Under the pieces are notes generated by a model. It did not search any database. It saw only the letters and a list, made by a program, of their open reading frames with translations, and was not told where the DNA came from. 64,000 bases of DNA from Paenibacillus agri (GTDB taxonomy: Bacteria; Bacillota; Bacilli; Paenibacillales; Paenibacillaceae): positions 109,558 through 173,557 of the forward strand of contig NZ_JABWCS010000208.1 in the NCBI RefSeq assembly GCF_013359945.1, written 5' to 3'. Positions 39,382 through 46,975 of this stretch are shown here, one piece after another (position 1 is the stretch's first letter; every line of letters begins with the position of its first letter). Position numbers and translations under genes: made by a program.

Positions 39382-39849
39382 CTATTTCTTGGAAGCACTC
39401 GTATTCGCACTATGAACACGCCCCAGCAAATCTTTGAACTGAACCAGAAGGTCTCCCAGTTCTTTCTCAGACATGTCCGTACCTTCCATCATTTTACTTG
39501 GAATACAAGCTGCTTCCTTCTGCAAATCCCATCCGAGCGGTGTCAGGGAAATGAGTACCTTGCGCTCATCCTGAAGCGAACGCTCCCGCAAAATAAGCCC
39601 TGCCGCTTGAAGACGCTTCAGGAGTGGTGTCAGCGTGCCGGAGTCCAAAAACAGAGCTTCACCCAGTTCCTTCACCGTGCATTGTTCTCGTTCCCATAAC
39701 ACGATCATTACGAGGTATTGCGAATACGTCACGCCTATTTTGTCGAGATAAGGCTGATACAGCTTCGTTATCTCACGTGAACAGGCATAAATGGTAAAAC
39801 ATAGATGATTATCGAGCAAAAGCTCGGTGTTTGTTGACTTTTCTTGCAT
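39382..39849 (-). CDS. ohrR: organic peroxide sensor, MarR family transcriptional regulator OhrR
   Basis: 155 residues, winged helix-turn-helix MarR fold ([20 protein letters not shown] is the recognition region, residues about 60-80). The N-terminal [20 protein letters not shown] puts the redox-sensing cysteine at Cys17, matching Cys15 of B. subtilis OhrR; a second cysteine, Cys23, is nearby. It represses ohr until oxidised by organic peroxide. It is divergent from ohr with a shared 144-base control region. Firm. Confidence 0.93.
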   Translation of the reverse strand: MQEKSTNTELLLDNHLCFTIYACSREITKLYQPYLDKIGVTYSQYLVMIVLWEREQCTVKELGEALFLDSGTLTPLLKRLQAAGLILRERSLQDERKVLISLTPLGWDLQKEAACIPSKMMEGTDMSEKELGDLLVQFKDLLGRVHSANTSASKK

Positions 39850-39922
39850 ATCTCTTCACCCACCTTATAGAACTATTTTATCATAAATCACTCTCGATAT
39901 CATAATTATTGCAAAAAATAGT

Positions 39923-39970
39923 TTGACTATTATTTTATTTGTGTTAAATTAAATTGTGTACAATATATAA
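39923..39970 (+). promoter_or_regulatory. ohr promoter with OhrR operator
   Basis: TTGACT (39923-39928), 16 bases, TAAATT (39945-39950) fits a sigma-A promoter for ohr. Overlapping and just after it, TTAAATTGTGTACAATATA contains the palindrome ATTGT-GT-ACAAT (39953-39964), which resembles the core of the known OhrR site AATTGTATACAATT. Binding there would block ohr transcription. Confidence 0.65.
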
Positions 39971-39993
39971 ATAACGGAACGGAGAGATTTATA

Positions 39994-40422
39994 ATGATGA
40001 CTATCCAACAAAAAATGTATGAAACAACAGTAAAAGCGGTGGGTGGACGAAACGGCTATATCGAATCCGAAACTCCAAAGCTTAACTTGAATATCAGCAC
40101 ACCACGTGAATTGGGCGGTGCTGGCGGTGAAGGAACTAATCCTGAGCAACTGTTCGCTGCAGGATATTCGGCTTGTTTCGACAGCGCGCTGAACATGGTA
40201 GCACGACTGGGTAAAGTAAAAATCGAAGGCAGCGAAGTCACTGCAACTGTAAGTTTAGGCAAAGTGGAAGATGGCGGCTTCGGCATCGCAGTCAAACTGG
40301 ATGTTCTTGTAAAAGGCGTTGACCACGACACCGCAGTTTCTCTTGTAGAAGCCGCTCACGGTGCCTGTCCTTACTCCCGCGCTACCCGCGGTAATATTGC
40401 AGTGGAATTGAACGTACTGTAA
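39994..40422 (+). CDS. ohr: organic hydroperoxide resistance protein Ohr
   Basis: 142 residues, OsmC/Ohr fold. The peroxidatic and resolving cysteines are Cys61 (AAGYSACFDSALNMVA) and Cys125 (GACPYSRATRGN). GGAGAG lies seven bases before the ATG at 39994; a second ATG follows directly. It reduces organic hydroperoxides to alcohols using lipoylated thiols. It is divergent from ohrR and ends 100 bases before a strong terminator. Firm. Confidence 0.96.
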   Translation: MMTIQQKMYETTVKAVGGRNGYIESETPKLNLNISTPRELGGAGGEGTNPEQLFAAGYSACFDSALNMVARLGKVKIEGSEVTATVSLGKVEDGGFGIAVKLDVLVKGVDHDTAVSLVEAAHGACPYSRATRGNIAVELNVL

Positions 40423-40520
40423 GCAAGCTGGACTTATCTACCGCACCTCTTCAAAAAAATTAATCTTTGCCTCTGTTATGTAATATGCCTTATACGCTTG
40501 GAATCAGCGCGATACAAACA

Positions 40521-40550
40521 AGCCACCCGGAGTGCCGGGTGGCTGTTTTT
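40521..40550 (+). terminator. intrinsic terminator after ohr
   Basis: AGCCACCCGG-AGTG-CCGGGTGGCT followed by GTTTTTG, a 10-bp perfect GC-rich stem with a short U-run, 99 bases after the ohr stop. Confidence 0.9.
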
Positions 40551-40609
40551 GCGTTTCAAAGTTCTGTCTCTAGACTTTACTTTTAGTTACATTTAACTAC
40601 AATGTTGAT

Positions 40610-41026
40610 TTATTCCTCACTTAATTCCTTGAGAATCTTTTCTTTGGTTTGGTTTAATCGTTTCTCAGCACCATGTGGGTGTAGTGGTTCGCCCCAGGTG
40701 AATCCATCACCTTCGTACCTTGGAATCAGATGCATGTGGTAATGAGTAAGGTCATTAAATTGTCCTCCATCTTGACAAATCCTTATACCGTCAGGTTTAA
40801 ACAAACTTTTCAAGGCAATTGAAAGTTTTTTCGAAGCATCCATAATAGCATAAGCAGTCTCTGATTCCATCTCTTCGACATCCCTATAATGCTTTTTGGG
40901 GAGGATTAGAGTATGTCCTTCATTAAATGGAGCAATATCAAGCACACAAGTAATAAATTCATTTTCATAAACAATATTCAAGTTGGGTTCAATACCGTTA
41001 GCGATTCTACATCCTAAACATTCCAT
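40610..41026 (-). CDS. HIT family nucleotide-binding protein
   Basis: 138 residues from ATG 41026; GGATGGAG lies upstream, and a GTG four codons earlier sits too close to it. The histidine triad is HYHMHLIPRY near residue 100 (H-x-H-x-H), preceded by the phosphate-binding strand GHTLILPKKHYRDVEEME. CxxC at residues 3-6 (CLGC) is as in Hit-type proteins with a zinc site. It would hydrolyse adenosine phosphoramidates or dinucleotides. It does not belong to the conserved synteny block and sits in the accessory stretch beside ohr. Family firm, substrate unknown. Confidence 0.9.
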   Translation of the reverse strand: MECLGCRIANGIEPNLNIVYENEFITCVLDIAPFNEGHTLILPKKHYRDVEEMESETAYAIMDASKKLSIALKSLFKPDGIRICQDGGQFNDLTHYHMHLIPRYEGDGFTWGEPLHPHGAEKRLNQTKEKILKELSEE

Positions 41027-41320
41027 GTACAGCATCACTCCATCCTACGCGGTAATTTTCATAGTTCTCATGGTATCGAAAGTTTGATCTGTCTTAAAGA
41101 ACCATGCATTGATTAATATATCTTTCTTATTCGATTTAGTATTTTCAGATTCCTTGTTGTCTAATTATCGAAACCTTACTGTTCACTGCCTTCTGCTAAA
41201 TTTACGAAACCTTATACATTACCCATCGTATAATTTGGATATCAACAACAGAAAGGTAATATTAACATATATTTCTATAATTATGCTTTTATTAATTAAT
41301 ATTTTGAGGGGGTAATTAAG

Positions 41321-42277
41321 ATTTCTAAAAAACAATTGGCTCTAGGTATTGTTATTACGGCAACTTTACTATCTGGCTGTAGCTCTTCTGACGGTAAAGC
41401 ATCGAATACAAACATAAACACAAATTCTAAAGCAAATACAGATTCTAACACAAATAAAAACACCATTGCTGCAGATTCAAAAAAAGAGAAGAAACTAAAT
41501 GCATATGAAAAGACAGCTCTTGAATATGTTAATGTCTTTATGAACGGAACTGATCCTGAAGCCAAGAAAGCATTCATAACTGACAATATCCACACGGAGG
41601 CCCAGCCGATATTCCAATTACTTGCAGCTAAAGAGATCCCCGAATCTTCAAAGCTTCAAGACCCCAAAGTCCTTGAATCGCAAGATTATAAAGACAAGGA
41701 AGGCAAGAAAAACAAGATCGTCCTAATAGAAGGAACAAAATCATCCCTTCCTAACAGTGAAATAATCGTCCTGTTCGTAGACGAAAAAATAGTTTGGGTT
41801 ACAAGTGCTACGGACAAGCAAACATTTGATGTAGTTAGGAAAGAATTTAAGCACCCAATTCCTGAGAACTCTTCTGTAGAGAATTCTGCTACCGATCCTA
41901 AAGCTACACTTCAAGAAATTCAAAATTTTATTGTTTCAGACATTTGGAATACCGGATTTGTTGATATAAGCTGGTACCTCGCCGACGGAACAAGCAGTAC
42001 AGGTGAAAGCCTGGATATTGATTTTACAATGGAGCAATTAGGGAAAGCCATCGACAAAAAATCAGAGTACGATAAATACATACAATCTCTTTCCGACGAA
42101 TACAGCTCGGTTAAAAATACTTGGGGAAAATTATCTGCTGAAGTGGATTTCTTGTACCAGCAATTACAGTCTAATCCTCCAAAGGCCAACGATTCTAGCA
42201 ATAAACTGGATAACGGCAAGCTCAAGCAGTACATGCAAGCATTCGAAAAAGATGTTTCTGAACTTACTAAACCATAA
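41321..42277 (+). CDS. putative lipoprotein, apparent ATT start codon
   Basis: 318 residues if started at the ATT at 41321, which has GAGGGGGT seven bases upstream. That start gives MSKKQ-like charge (ISKKQ) then the hydrophobic LALGIVITATL and the lipobox LLSGC with Cys at residue 21. The nearest standard start, TTG 41336, is 22 bases from the ribosome binding site and would leave a signal peptide with no basic residues. After the cysteine comes an Asn/Thr/Lys/Ser-rich low-complexity spacer (to about residue 60), then a globular part with a probable DUF-type secretory domain I do not recognise, and an acidic, helical C-terminus. AT-rich compared with neighbours, suggesting acquisition. Confidence 0.7.
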   Translation: MSKKQLALGIVITATLLSGCSSSDGKASNTNINTNSKANTDSNTNKNTIAADSKKEKKLNAYEKTALEYVNVFMNGTDPEAKKAFITDNIHTEAQPIFQLLAAKEIPESSKLQDPKVLESQDYKDKEGKKNKIVLIEGTKSSLPNSEIIVLFVDEKIVWVTSATDKQTFDVVRKEFKHPIPENSSVENSATDPKATLQEIQNFIVSDIWNTGFVDISWYLADGTSSTGESLDIDFTMEQLGKAIDKKSEYDKYIQSLSDEYSSVKNTWGKLSAEVDFLYQQLQSNPPKANDSSNKLDNGKLKQYMQAFEKDVSELTKP

Positions 42278-42365
42278 ATAACAAAAGACCCTCTAGGGCA
42301 CCTAAAGTGTACTTCTTAAAATAATACTGGACTACATGCTTGATTGATATATCCAGTAATTAGAA

Positions 42366-42513
42366 GAGGCCACTGAAAAACTACTTGTTTTATCGAAGCA
42401 CAACAATTTCAGGGGGTCAAATATGATTCCCGGAACGCGAAACGAGCCGTAGAAGCCATTCTAGAGGCTCGTTTTTCTCGTGTATTTTTTGTAGAGTCTT
42501 TTTCAGTGGCCTC
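42366..42513. mobile_element. 148-bp MITE-like element with 15-bp terminal inverted repeats
   Basis: Perfect terminal inverted repeats GAGGCCACTGAAAAA (42366-42380) and TTTTTCAGTGGCCTC (42499-42513). The ends look like those of IS1182-type insertion sequences, from memory only. Inside is a hairpin AACGAGCC (42441-42448) with GGCTCGTT (42466-42473) followed by TTTCTCG, which could act as a terminator. No transposase is present, so it is a deleted or non-autonomous copy. No clear target duplication was seen. Confidence 0.65.
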
Positions 42514-42572
42514 AATTATAATAAGGGGTGTTTTTCACGTCACGACTACAAAATCATTGCTTGCTTAGTTAA

Positions 42573-42707
42573 GGAGCGGACTTCAGAGTCCTTATTGCCT
42601 ATACATCCAGCCATTTAGAAAGATAACGGACTCTAAAGACCCTATGGGCAGAAATCCCGTTCAGCTTTCGCTGTTTTGTAGGAAATAACGTCATCTGAGT
42701 CCGCTCC
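42573..42707. repeat. palindromic unit with GGAGCGGACT arms
   Basis: GGAGCGGACT at 42573-42582 is inverted at 42698-42707 (AGTCCGCTCC). Inside, AGAGTCC (42586-42592) is inverted at 42629-42635 (GGACTCT). This nested arrangement of about 135 bases resembles a repetitive extragenic palindrome. Only one copy is in the window. Confidence 0.5.
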
Positions 42708-42869
42708 ATCTTTCAGGACAACTTCATGTGAACATTAGCAGCTATACGGTCCGTTCGCTCCCATAAATAAACTCCAGCCTACGGAAGGGGTTACTGTTAT
42801 GTAGATGGTTTGACCAGTTCCTTTTGAAAGCAATGTAGTTGTTGAGTCTTTTTTCTTGCTCTATAAGGA

Positions 42870-42934
42870 GAACTTAAAGATCCGAACGTAAAGCTCGCTC
42901 GTCACTTCAGTAGAATGTTTGGACTTCCGGTCGC
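42870..42934 (+). repeat. dispersed intergenic repeat, copy 1
   Basis: About 65 bases with a 22-base identical core ending in GGACTTCCGGTCGC (42913-42934). It shares this core and partial flank identity (GAACTTAA, CGTAA, CGTCACT) with 55981-56047, 13 kb away in another intergenic region. Confidence 0.75.
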
Positions 42935-42977
42935 GTGCTGTATAGAACACATTAACAAAGTCTAGAAGTTATTCCCG

Positions 42978-43172
42978 AAGTGCAATTAACGGCATTTTTG
43001 TACCTTAAATACTCTGCAGCTAAGACTTAGCGGCAACTAAGTGCAATATTGTAGCTTAAATCTTCCAGAATACCCCGTTCAGGGTACTTTTTCGAAAATT
43101 AAGATACAAAAATGCCCTTATTTACTTCTTTTGCCTATATTCAAGAAAAATAAGGTACGAAATTGCACTTAA
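42978..43172. repeat. cluster of AAGTGCAATT / GTACCTTAA inverted units
   Basis: Four related arms: AAGTGCAATT ... TTGTACCTTAAAT at 42978-43010, AAGTGCAATATTGTAGCTTAAA at 43039-43060 (given in two parts: AAGTGCAATATT, GTAGCTTAAA), and two in the opposite orientation at 43101-43120 (AAGATACAAAAATGCCCTTA) and 43151-43172 (TAAGGTACGAAATTGCACTT). The outer pair can form a long cruciform. Origin unknown. Confidence 0.6.
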
Positions 43173-43379
43173 TTTGGGAAGTAGAACATTTTTCTCTGTT
43201 AAGATGACTGGTAAAGGGGAGGCGCGGTTTGCCCCTAAAGCCCTAACTTCACCAGCTACTGCATAGAAACCGGAATAATTAACAGTATCTTAGAATCACG
43301 TCTGATCTTCTGTTTGAATCTTCATTTCACTAATATAGTCAAATCAATAACTTAGGATTGGGAATCTTCCTCTACATTG

Positions 43380-45269
43380 TTATTCCAAGGCCGTCACCTG
43401 CCGGTCCAAGTTGCGGTATTGAACCGCTTCGGCGATGTGATTTGATTCTATGTCCGATGCTCCGGCCAGATCGGCGATGGTTCGGGCCAGCTTGATGATC
43501 CGGTCATGCGCACGCATGCTGAGTCCGAGACTCTCCAGAATGTCATATAGTATCACTGAACTTGCCGGACCTAGCTTGGCATACCGGCGCAAGGCAGCGC
43601 CGGATAATTCGCTGTTCCATGAGATCGGCAGCCGCTTGTATCGCTCTGCCTGAATGGCTTGGGCTGCAGCCACTTCAGCACGCATCTCGGCGGAAGACTG
43701 TACATGTCCCTGCCGTTCCCATTCTCTTGGACGTGGCACCTCCACTTGCAGATCAATTCGATCTAGCAGCGGCCCCGAAATCTTGGCCCGGTAAGCTGCA
43801 ATCTTGGCTGGGCTGCACGTGCATACTTGCTGCGGATTCCCGCTTCCGAGAAAGCCACAGCTGCACGGATTCATCGATGCGGCCAGCATCACACGAGCCG
43901 GAAAAGTGAAAGCCGCCCGTGCCCGGCTTATCGTGACCACTCCATCTTCAAGCGGTTGCCGCAACACTTCAAGCACATTTCGCGAGAATTCGGGAAGCTC
44001 GTCCAGAAACAGAATTCCGCGGTGAGCAAGGCTGACTTCACCCGGCTTTGGCGTGCCCCCGCCGCCGATCAGACCTGCCGCCGAAATCGTATGATGCGGA
44101 GAGCGGAACGGACGGGTTCGCAGTAGCCCGTTTCCGGCATCCTTTAGCTTTCCGGCTGCACTGAAAATTTTGGTCACCTCCAGCGCTTCCCGTTCATTCA
44201 AGGATGGCAGAATACCCGGCAACCGCTTAATCAGCATGGTTTTCCCTGTTCCTGGAGGGCCCATAAGCATAATGTTGTGCATCCCAGCGGCTGCGATGAT
44301 CAGCGCGCGTTTGACATGCTGCTGTCCCAATACATCACTGTAATCCTCAGTCATTTCGTTCTCTGTTACTTCAGAGTCGCGGGAAGAGAGGTTCCGGGGA
44401 GTATATTTAAGATGCTCCAGAGAAAGCACCTTTGTTGGCGGGCGTTCTCTTACAGCAGGACCATTAACTACGGTTACGGGAAAAGGAAGCTCTGCTTGGG
44501 GAGCACCCCCTCTGCCTCTGGAGTGAGCTAAATTGTCTGTGTCTGTGTCTGTGTCTGTGTCTGTGTCTGTGTCTGTGTCTGTGTCTGTGTCTGTGTCTGT
44601 GTCTGTGTCTGTGTCTGTGTCATAATGATTATCGCATCGTGCGGTGGTCATTAAATCAGTATATTGCTTGTCCCCGGCTGAATGAGCCTGCTGAATCAGC
44701 GTACTTCTCTTAATCTGTGCACTATTCTTAATCTGTGTACTATTCTTGATCTGAACGCTCTCTCCTGTATCCGGTTCAGGGATATCTCGCAAATGGTCAG
44801 CAGCGTAAATAGTCATTCCACTGATCAGCGCGGCTTCTGCAGCGTTGTCCCGGGACAGCAGCACAGACCGTAAACCGGCACTGCGCGCAGCCTCAACCAT
44901 AGGCAGCACACCATTCACGGGTCTTATGCTGCCATCAAGTGCAAGTTCGCCAAGCAACAGCATTTCTGATGCTGTGGGCATGACAAGCTGACCGCTAGTC
45001 GCCAGTATGCCGACAGCGATGGCCAGATCAAAGGCAGAACCTTCCTTGCGCAGATCTGCGGGGGCCAGATTAATCGTGATCCGCTGCTGCGGATAGCGGT
45101 ACCCGCAATTTTTAACGGCAGCACGTACTCGTTCCACAGCTTCACGAATTGCTGAATCAGGTAATCCGATAATAGTCGTTTGGGGTAATCCATCCGCAAT
45201 ATCGATCTCAACGCCAATCATGATGCCTTCTATTCCATACAAACAGGCACTATAAATCTTTCCGTACAT
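43380..45269 (-). CDS. comM: ComM/YifB family Mg-chelatase-like AAA+ protein with expanded linker
   Basis: 629 residues, over 100 more than usual. The ATG at 45269 is chosen because the product then starts MYGKIYSACLYGIEG as in the family. The N-terminal Lon-like domain (about 1-165) is followed by an atypical insert (about 170-310) with QIKNS repeats and a 29-residue Asp-Thr run (about 217-245). The AAA+ domain then has Walker A GPPGTGKTMLIKRL, Walker B GILFLDELPEF and a zinc-type cysteine group (NPCSCGFLG, CTCS). The C-terminal Mg-chelatase domain is complete. ComM is a helicase that aids branch migration during transformation. Core assignment firm; the linker is odd. Confidence 0.93.
   Translation of the reverse strand: MYGKIYSACLYGIEGIMIGVEIDIADGLPQTTIIGLPDSAIREAVERVRAAVKNCGYRYPQQRITINLAPADLRKEGSAFDLAIAVGILATSGQLVMPTASEMLLLGELALDGSIRPVNGVLPMVEAARSAGLRSVLLSRDNAAEAALISGMTIYAADHLRDIPEPDTGESVQIKNSTQIKNSAQIKRSTLIQQAHSAGDKQYTDLMTTARCDNHYDTDTDTDTDTDTDTDTDTDTDTDTDTDTDNLAHSRGRGGAPQAELPFPVTVVNGPAVRERPPTKVLSLEHLKYTPRNLSSRDSEVTENEMTEDYSDVLGQQHVKRALIIAAAGMHNIMLMGPPGTGKTMLIKRLPGILPSLNEREALEVTKIFSAAGKLKDAGNGLLRTRPFRSPHHTISAAGLIGGGGTPKPGEVSLAHRGILFLDELPEFSRNVLEVLRQPLEDGVVTISRARAAFTFPARVMLAASMNPCSCGFLGSGNPQQVCTCSPAKIAAYRAKISGPLLDRIDLQVEVPRPREWERQGHVQSSAEMRAEVAAAQAIQAERYKRLPISWNSELSGAALRRYAKLGPASSVILYDILESLGLSMRAHDRIIKLARTIADLAGASDIESNHIAEAVQYRNLDRQVTALE
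44535..44621. repeat. hexanucleotide microsatellite (GTGTCT)n inside comM
   Basis: 87 bases of perfect GTGTCT repeat, 14.5 units with no interruption. On the coding strand it is AGACAC-type, encoding alternating Asp and Thr (15 Asp, 14 Thr). Six-base units keep frame whatever the copy number. Slippage would change linker length without breaking the gene. Confidence 0.97.
44709..44753. repeat. 18-bp tandem repeat in comM linker
   Basis: Two full copies (44709-44726 and 44727-44744, differing at one base, CTTAATCTGTGCACTATT and CTTAATCTGTGTACTATT) and a half copy to 44753. They encode the QIKNST/QIKNSA peptide repeats just upstream of the Asp-Thr run. This shows a second expansion in the same linker. 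Confidence 0.8.
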
Positions 45270-45499
45270 AACAAAAAACACCTCTCCTCTTGAAATATGC
45301 CCTTAACAGGCGCTATCGTTTCAAGAAAATAGGTGCTTCCTAATTTTCCGGTAAATCCTATGATTTTCATGGTTAAGGTTCATTATAAATTCAATTGCTG
45401 TCCTTAAGCAATCTGCTTCTGAAGGTTGTCCCCATCTAACATTCCTCGCACCCATGTAAAAAGACTCGAACTTGCATAAATATGCAAAACACTTCGTCA

Positions 45500-46009
45500 T
45501 TATCCTTCTTCGCTAACTACAACAGAATCTCTAATCTGTTCAAAGGAAAGCGGGCGATAATCCCAGTGTTCTACACATATATTGAAATGATTTTTCCCTT
45601 CATATTTCTGCCCATGAATATGACCGTGCACATTTACGTAAGGCATATGCTTGTTCATGTACATCGGTTCATGGGAGAGAAAAAAGAAGTCCTTATAGAT
45701 GATCGGATATTCGCTAACTTCATGGAATCCCGTCTCCAGCCACCAATTGCGGCTTCGTCCACGGTCATGGTTACCTAAAATGAGGGTTTTGTACCCGTTC
45801 AGCCGGGCAACAATGCTGCTGGTGTCTTCTTTGTTTAGAAAAGAGAAGTCTCCCAGATGAAACACTTTGTCCTCCGGAGCGACGACAGTATTCCAGCTTG
45901 CGATCATGCTCTCATTCATTTGGGCGACATCGGCAAACGGCCGGGACTCAAAGTCAATAATCAGCTTATGACCAAAATGATGATCAGAGGTAAAAAATAC
46001 TTTTGCCAT
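45500..46009 (-). CDS. calcineurin-like metallophosphoesterase
   Basis: 169 residues. Metal-binding motifs in order are FFTSDHHFGH (residues 5-14), HLGDFSF, LILGNHDRGRSRN, SHEPMY and VHGHIHGQ. This is the small YfcE/MJ0936-like group of phosphodiesterases. The physiological substrate is unknown. The gene stands alone between comM and a zinc-ribbon gene, all on the minus strand. Family firm. Confidence 0.92.
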   Translation of the reverse strand: MAKVFFTSDHHFGHKLIIDFESRPFADVAQMNESMIASWNTVVAPEDKVFHLGDFSFLNKEDTSSIVARLNGYKTLILGNHDRGRSRNWWLETGFHEVSEYPIIYKDFFFLSHEPMYMNKHMPYVNVHGHIHGQKYEGKNHFNICVEHWDYRPLSFEQIRDSVVVSEEG

Positions 46010-46049
46010 TATCCGTCCTCTTTTCCTGAATAAATATAGGTTCTGCCGG

Positions 46050-46463
46050 TTATTTTCCGAAATCCCGCCTGTTTATCCGGTCTTGCATATCCATCTGAAT
46101 TAATTCTTCCAAAGGAGGTACACTTTCATTCTCAATCAGCCAGCCGCGCATTTCCTTAATGGCTTCTACCTGTCCATTACCCTTGTCCCGCCAGGTCAGC
46201 AATTCTATAACTCTTATAATAAGTGCCAAGAGACTGCTATTACTGCTCTGGGTCTTCTCAGCGCGTATTTTCTGAAACAGGGCTTCATTCTCCCAATCAA
46301 TCAGTATTTCTTCGGAAATGGCCGGCCGCATGACGGTAAAGGTCTTGCTGCACTGGCTACAGCAAACAATTGACATTGGCTCGGCACCCAATTTGGCTTC
46401 AAGCTTCTGTCCGCAATGCTGACATGCAAAATTCACCTGTATCTCTAGTGGCTGGTTCTTCAA
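46050..46463 (-). CDS. zinc-ribbon-containing hypothetical protein
   Basis: 137 residues from a TTG at 46463, chosen because GAGGAGG lies eight bases upstream. The N-terminal 40 residues hold two cysteine pairs, CQHC and CSQC (with an extra Cys before), forming a probable zinc ribbon. The rest is helical and charged without recognised domain (VIELLTWRDKGNGQVEAIKE). It lies 41 bases after the metallophosphoesterase start on the same strand. I do not assign a function. Confidence 0.75.
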   Translation of the reverse strand: MKNQPLEIQVNFACQHCGQKLEAKLGAEPMSIVCCSQCSKTFTVMRPAISEEILIDWENEALFQKIRAEKTQSSNSSLLALIIRVIELLTWRDKGNGQVEAIKEMRGWLIENESVPPLEELIQMDMQDRINRRDFGK

Positions 46464-46588
46464 TGGGAAGCCCTCCTCGTGGTGCTAATGAAAAGTTACA
46501 CTAATGTTTACCCATTTCTTTTCAGAAATGACCCACCTGTGCAGAGGCTCCGGAATGGCTTCTTGATGTAACCGGGAAACAAGCCTTG

Positions 46589-46975
46589 TTAAAACGCCCC
46601 ACGGATATGGGTCATGGAAGCTACGCTAAGATCTTCCTGCAACCAAACAGCGATCACATCAAACAAAATCCGTCGCTCCTCCTGACCTGTCATATGCAGA
46701 TAAATTAGTGCCATATTGCGTACCTGTTGGATCTTACGACCATTGACCGATTCTTCTGGTGTACCCTGCCGCAGCGTTCCACTTCGGCTTCTGACCTCTA
46801 CAAAGATCAGGCTACCCTCGTGCTCTGCTATGATGTCAATCTCACCGCTTCGGCAGCGCCAATTACGCTCTACAATGATGTATCCCTGAGAGGACAAGTA
46901 ATATACCGCCGCCGCCTCGGCAGCGGCACCCTTTTGCTTGCGGTTATAAGGTATTCCTGAAGCTCCGCTCTCCAT
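46589..46975 (-). CDS. UPF0102 family nuclease-like protein YraN
   Basis: 128 residues. The restriction-endonuclease-like core motifs are present: WRCRSGEIDIIAEHEGSLIF and VEVRSRSG (the E-x-D...E-V-K/R pattern) with a final GRKIQQVRNMALIYL. Predicted to act on nucleic acid, with function unproven in this family. Its ATG overlaps the stop of the upstream FlhB-like gene by one base (TAATG), so it is coupled to that pair. Family firm. Confidence 0.92.
   Translation of the reverse strand: MESGASGIPYNRKQKGAAAEAAAVYYLSSQGYIIVERNWRCRSGEIDIIAEHEGSLIFVEVRSRSGTLRQGTPEESVNGRKIQQVRNMALIYLHMTGQEERRILFDVIAVWLQEDLSVASMTHIRGAF

Larger units (their letters stand above)
42278..43379. other. 1.1-kb non-coding region made of palindromic repeats
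   Basis: No open frame of note on either strand. It holds at least four separate repeat or palindrome units listed individually (42366-42513, 42573-42707, 42870-42934, 42978-43172), with AT-rich filler between. It divides the accessory lipoprotein from comM. The density of short inverted repeats suggests repeated insertion and decay of small non-autonomous elements. Confidence 0.7.

Noticed and set aside
44535..44621. Regular short repeat that could suggest a CRISPR array
   Set aside because: Unit is six bases with no spacers and lies inside the comM reading frame; it is a microsatellite.
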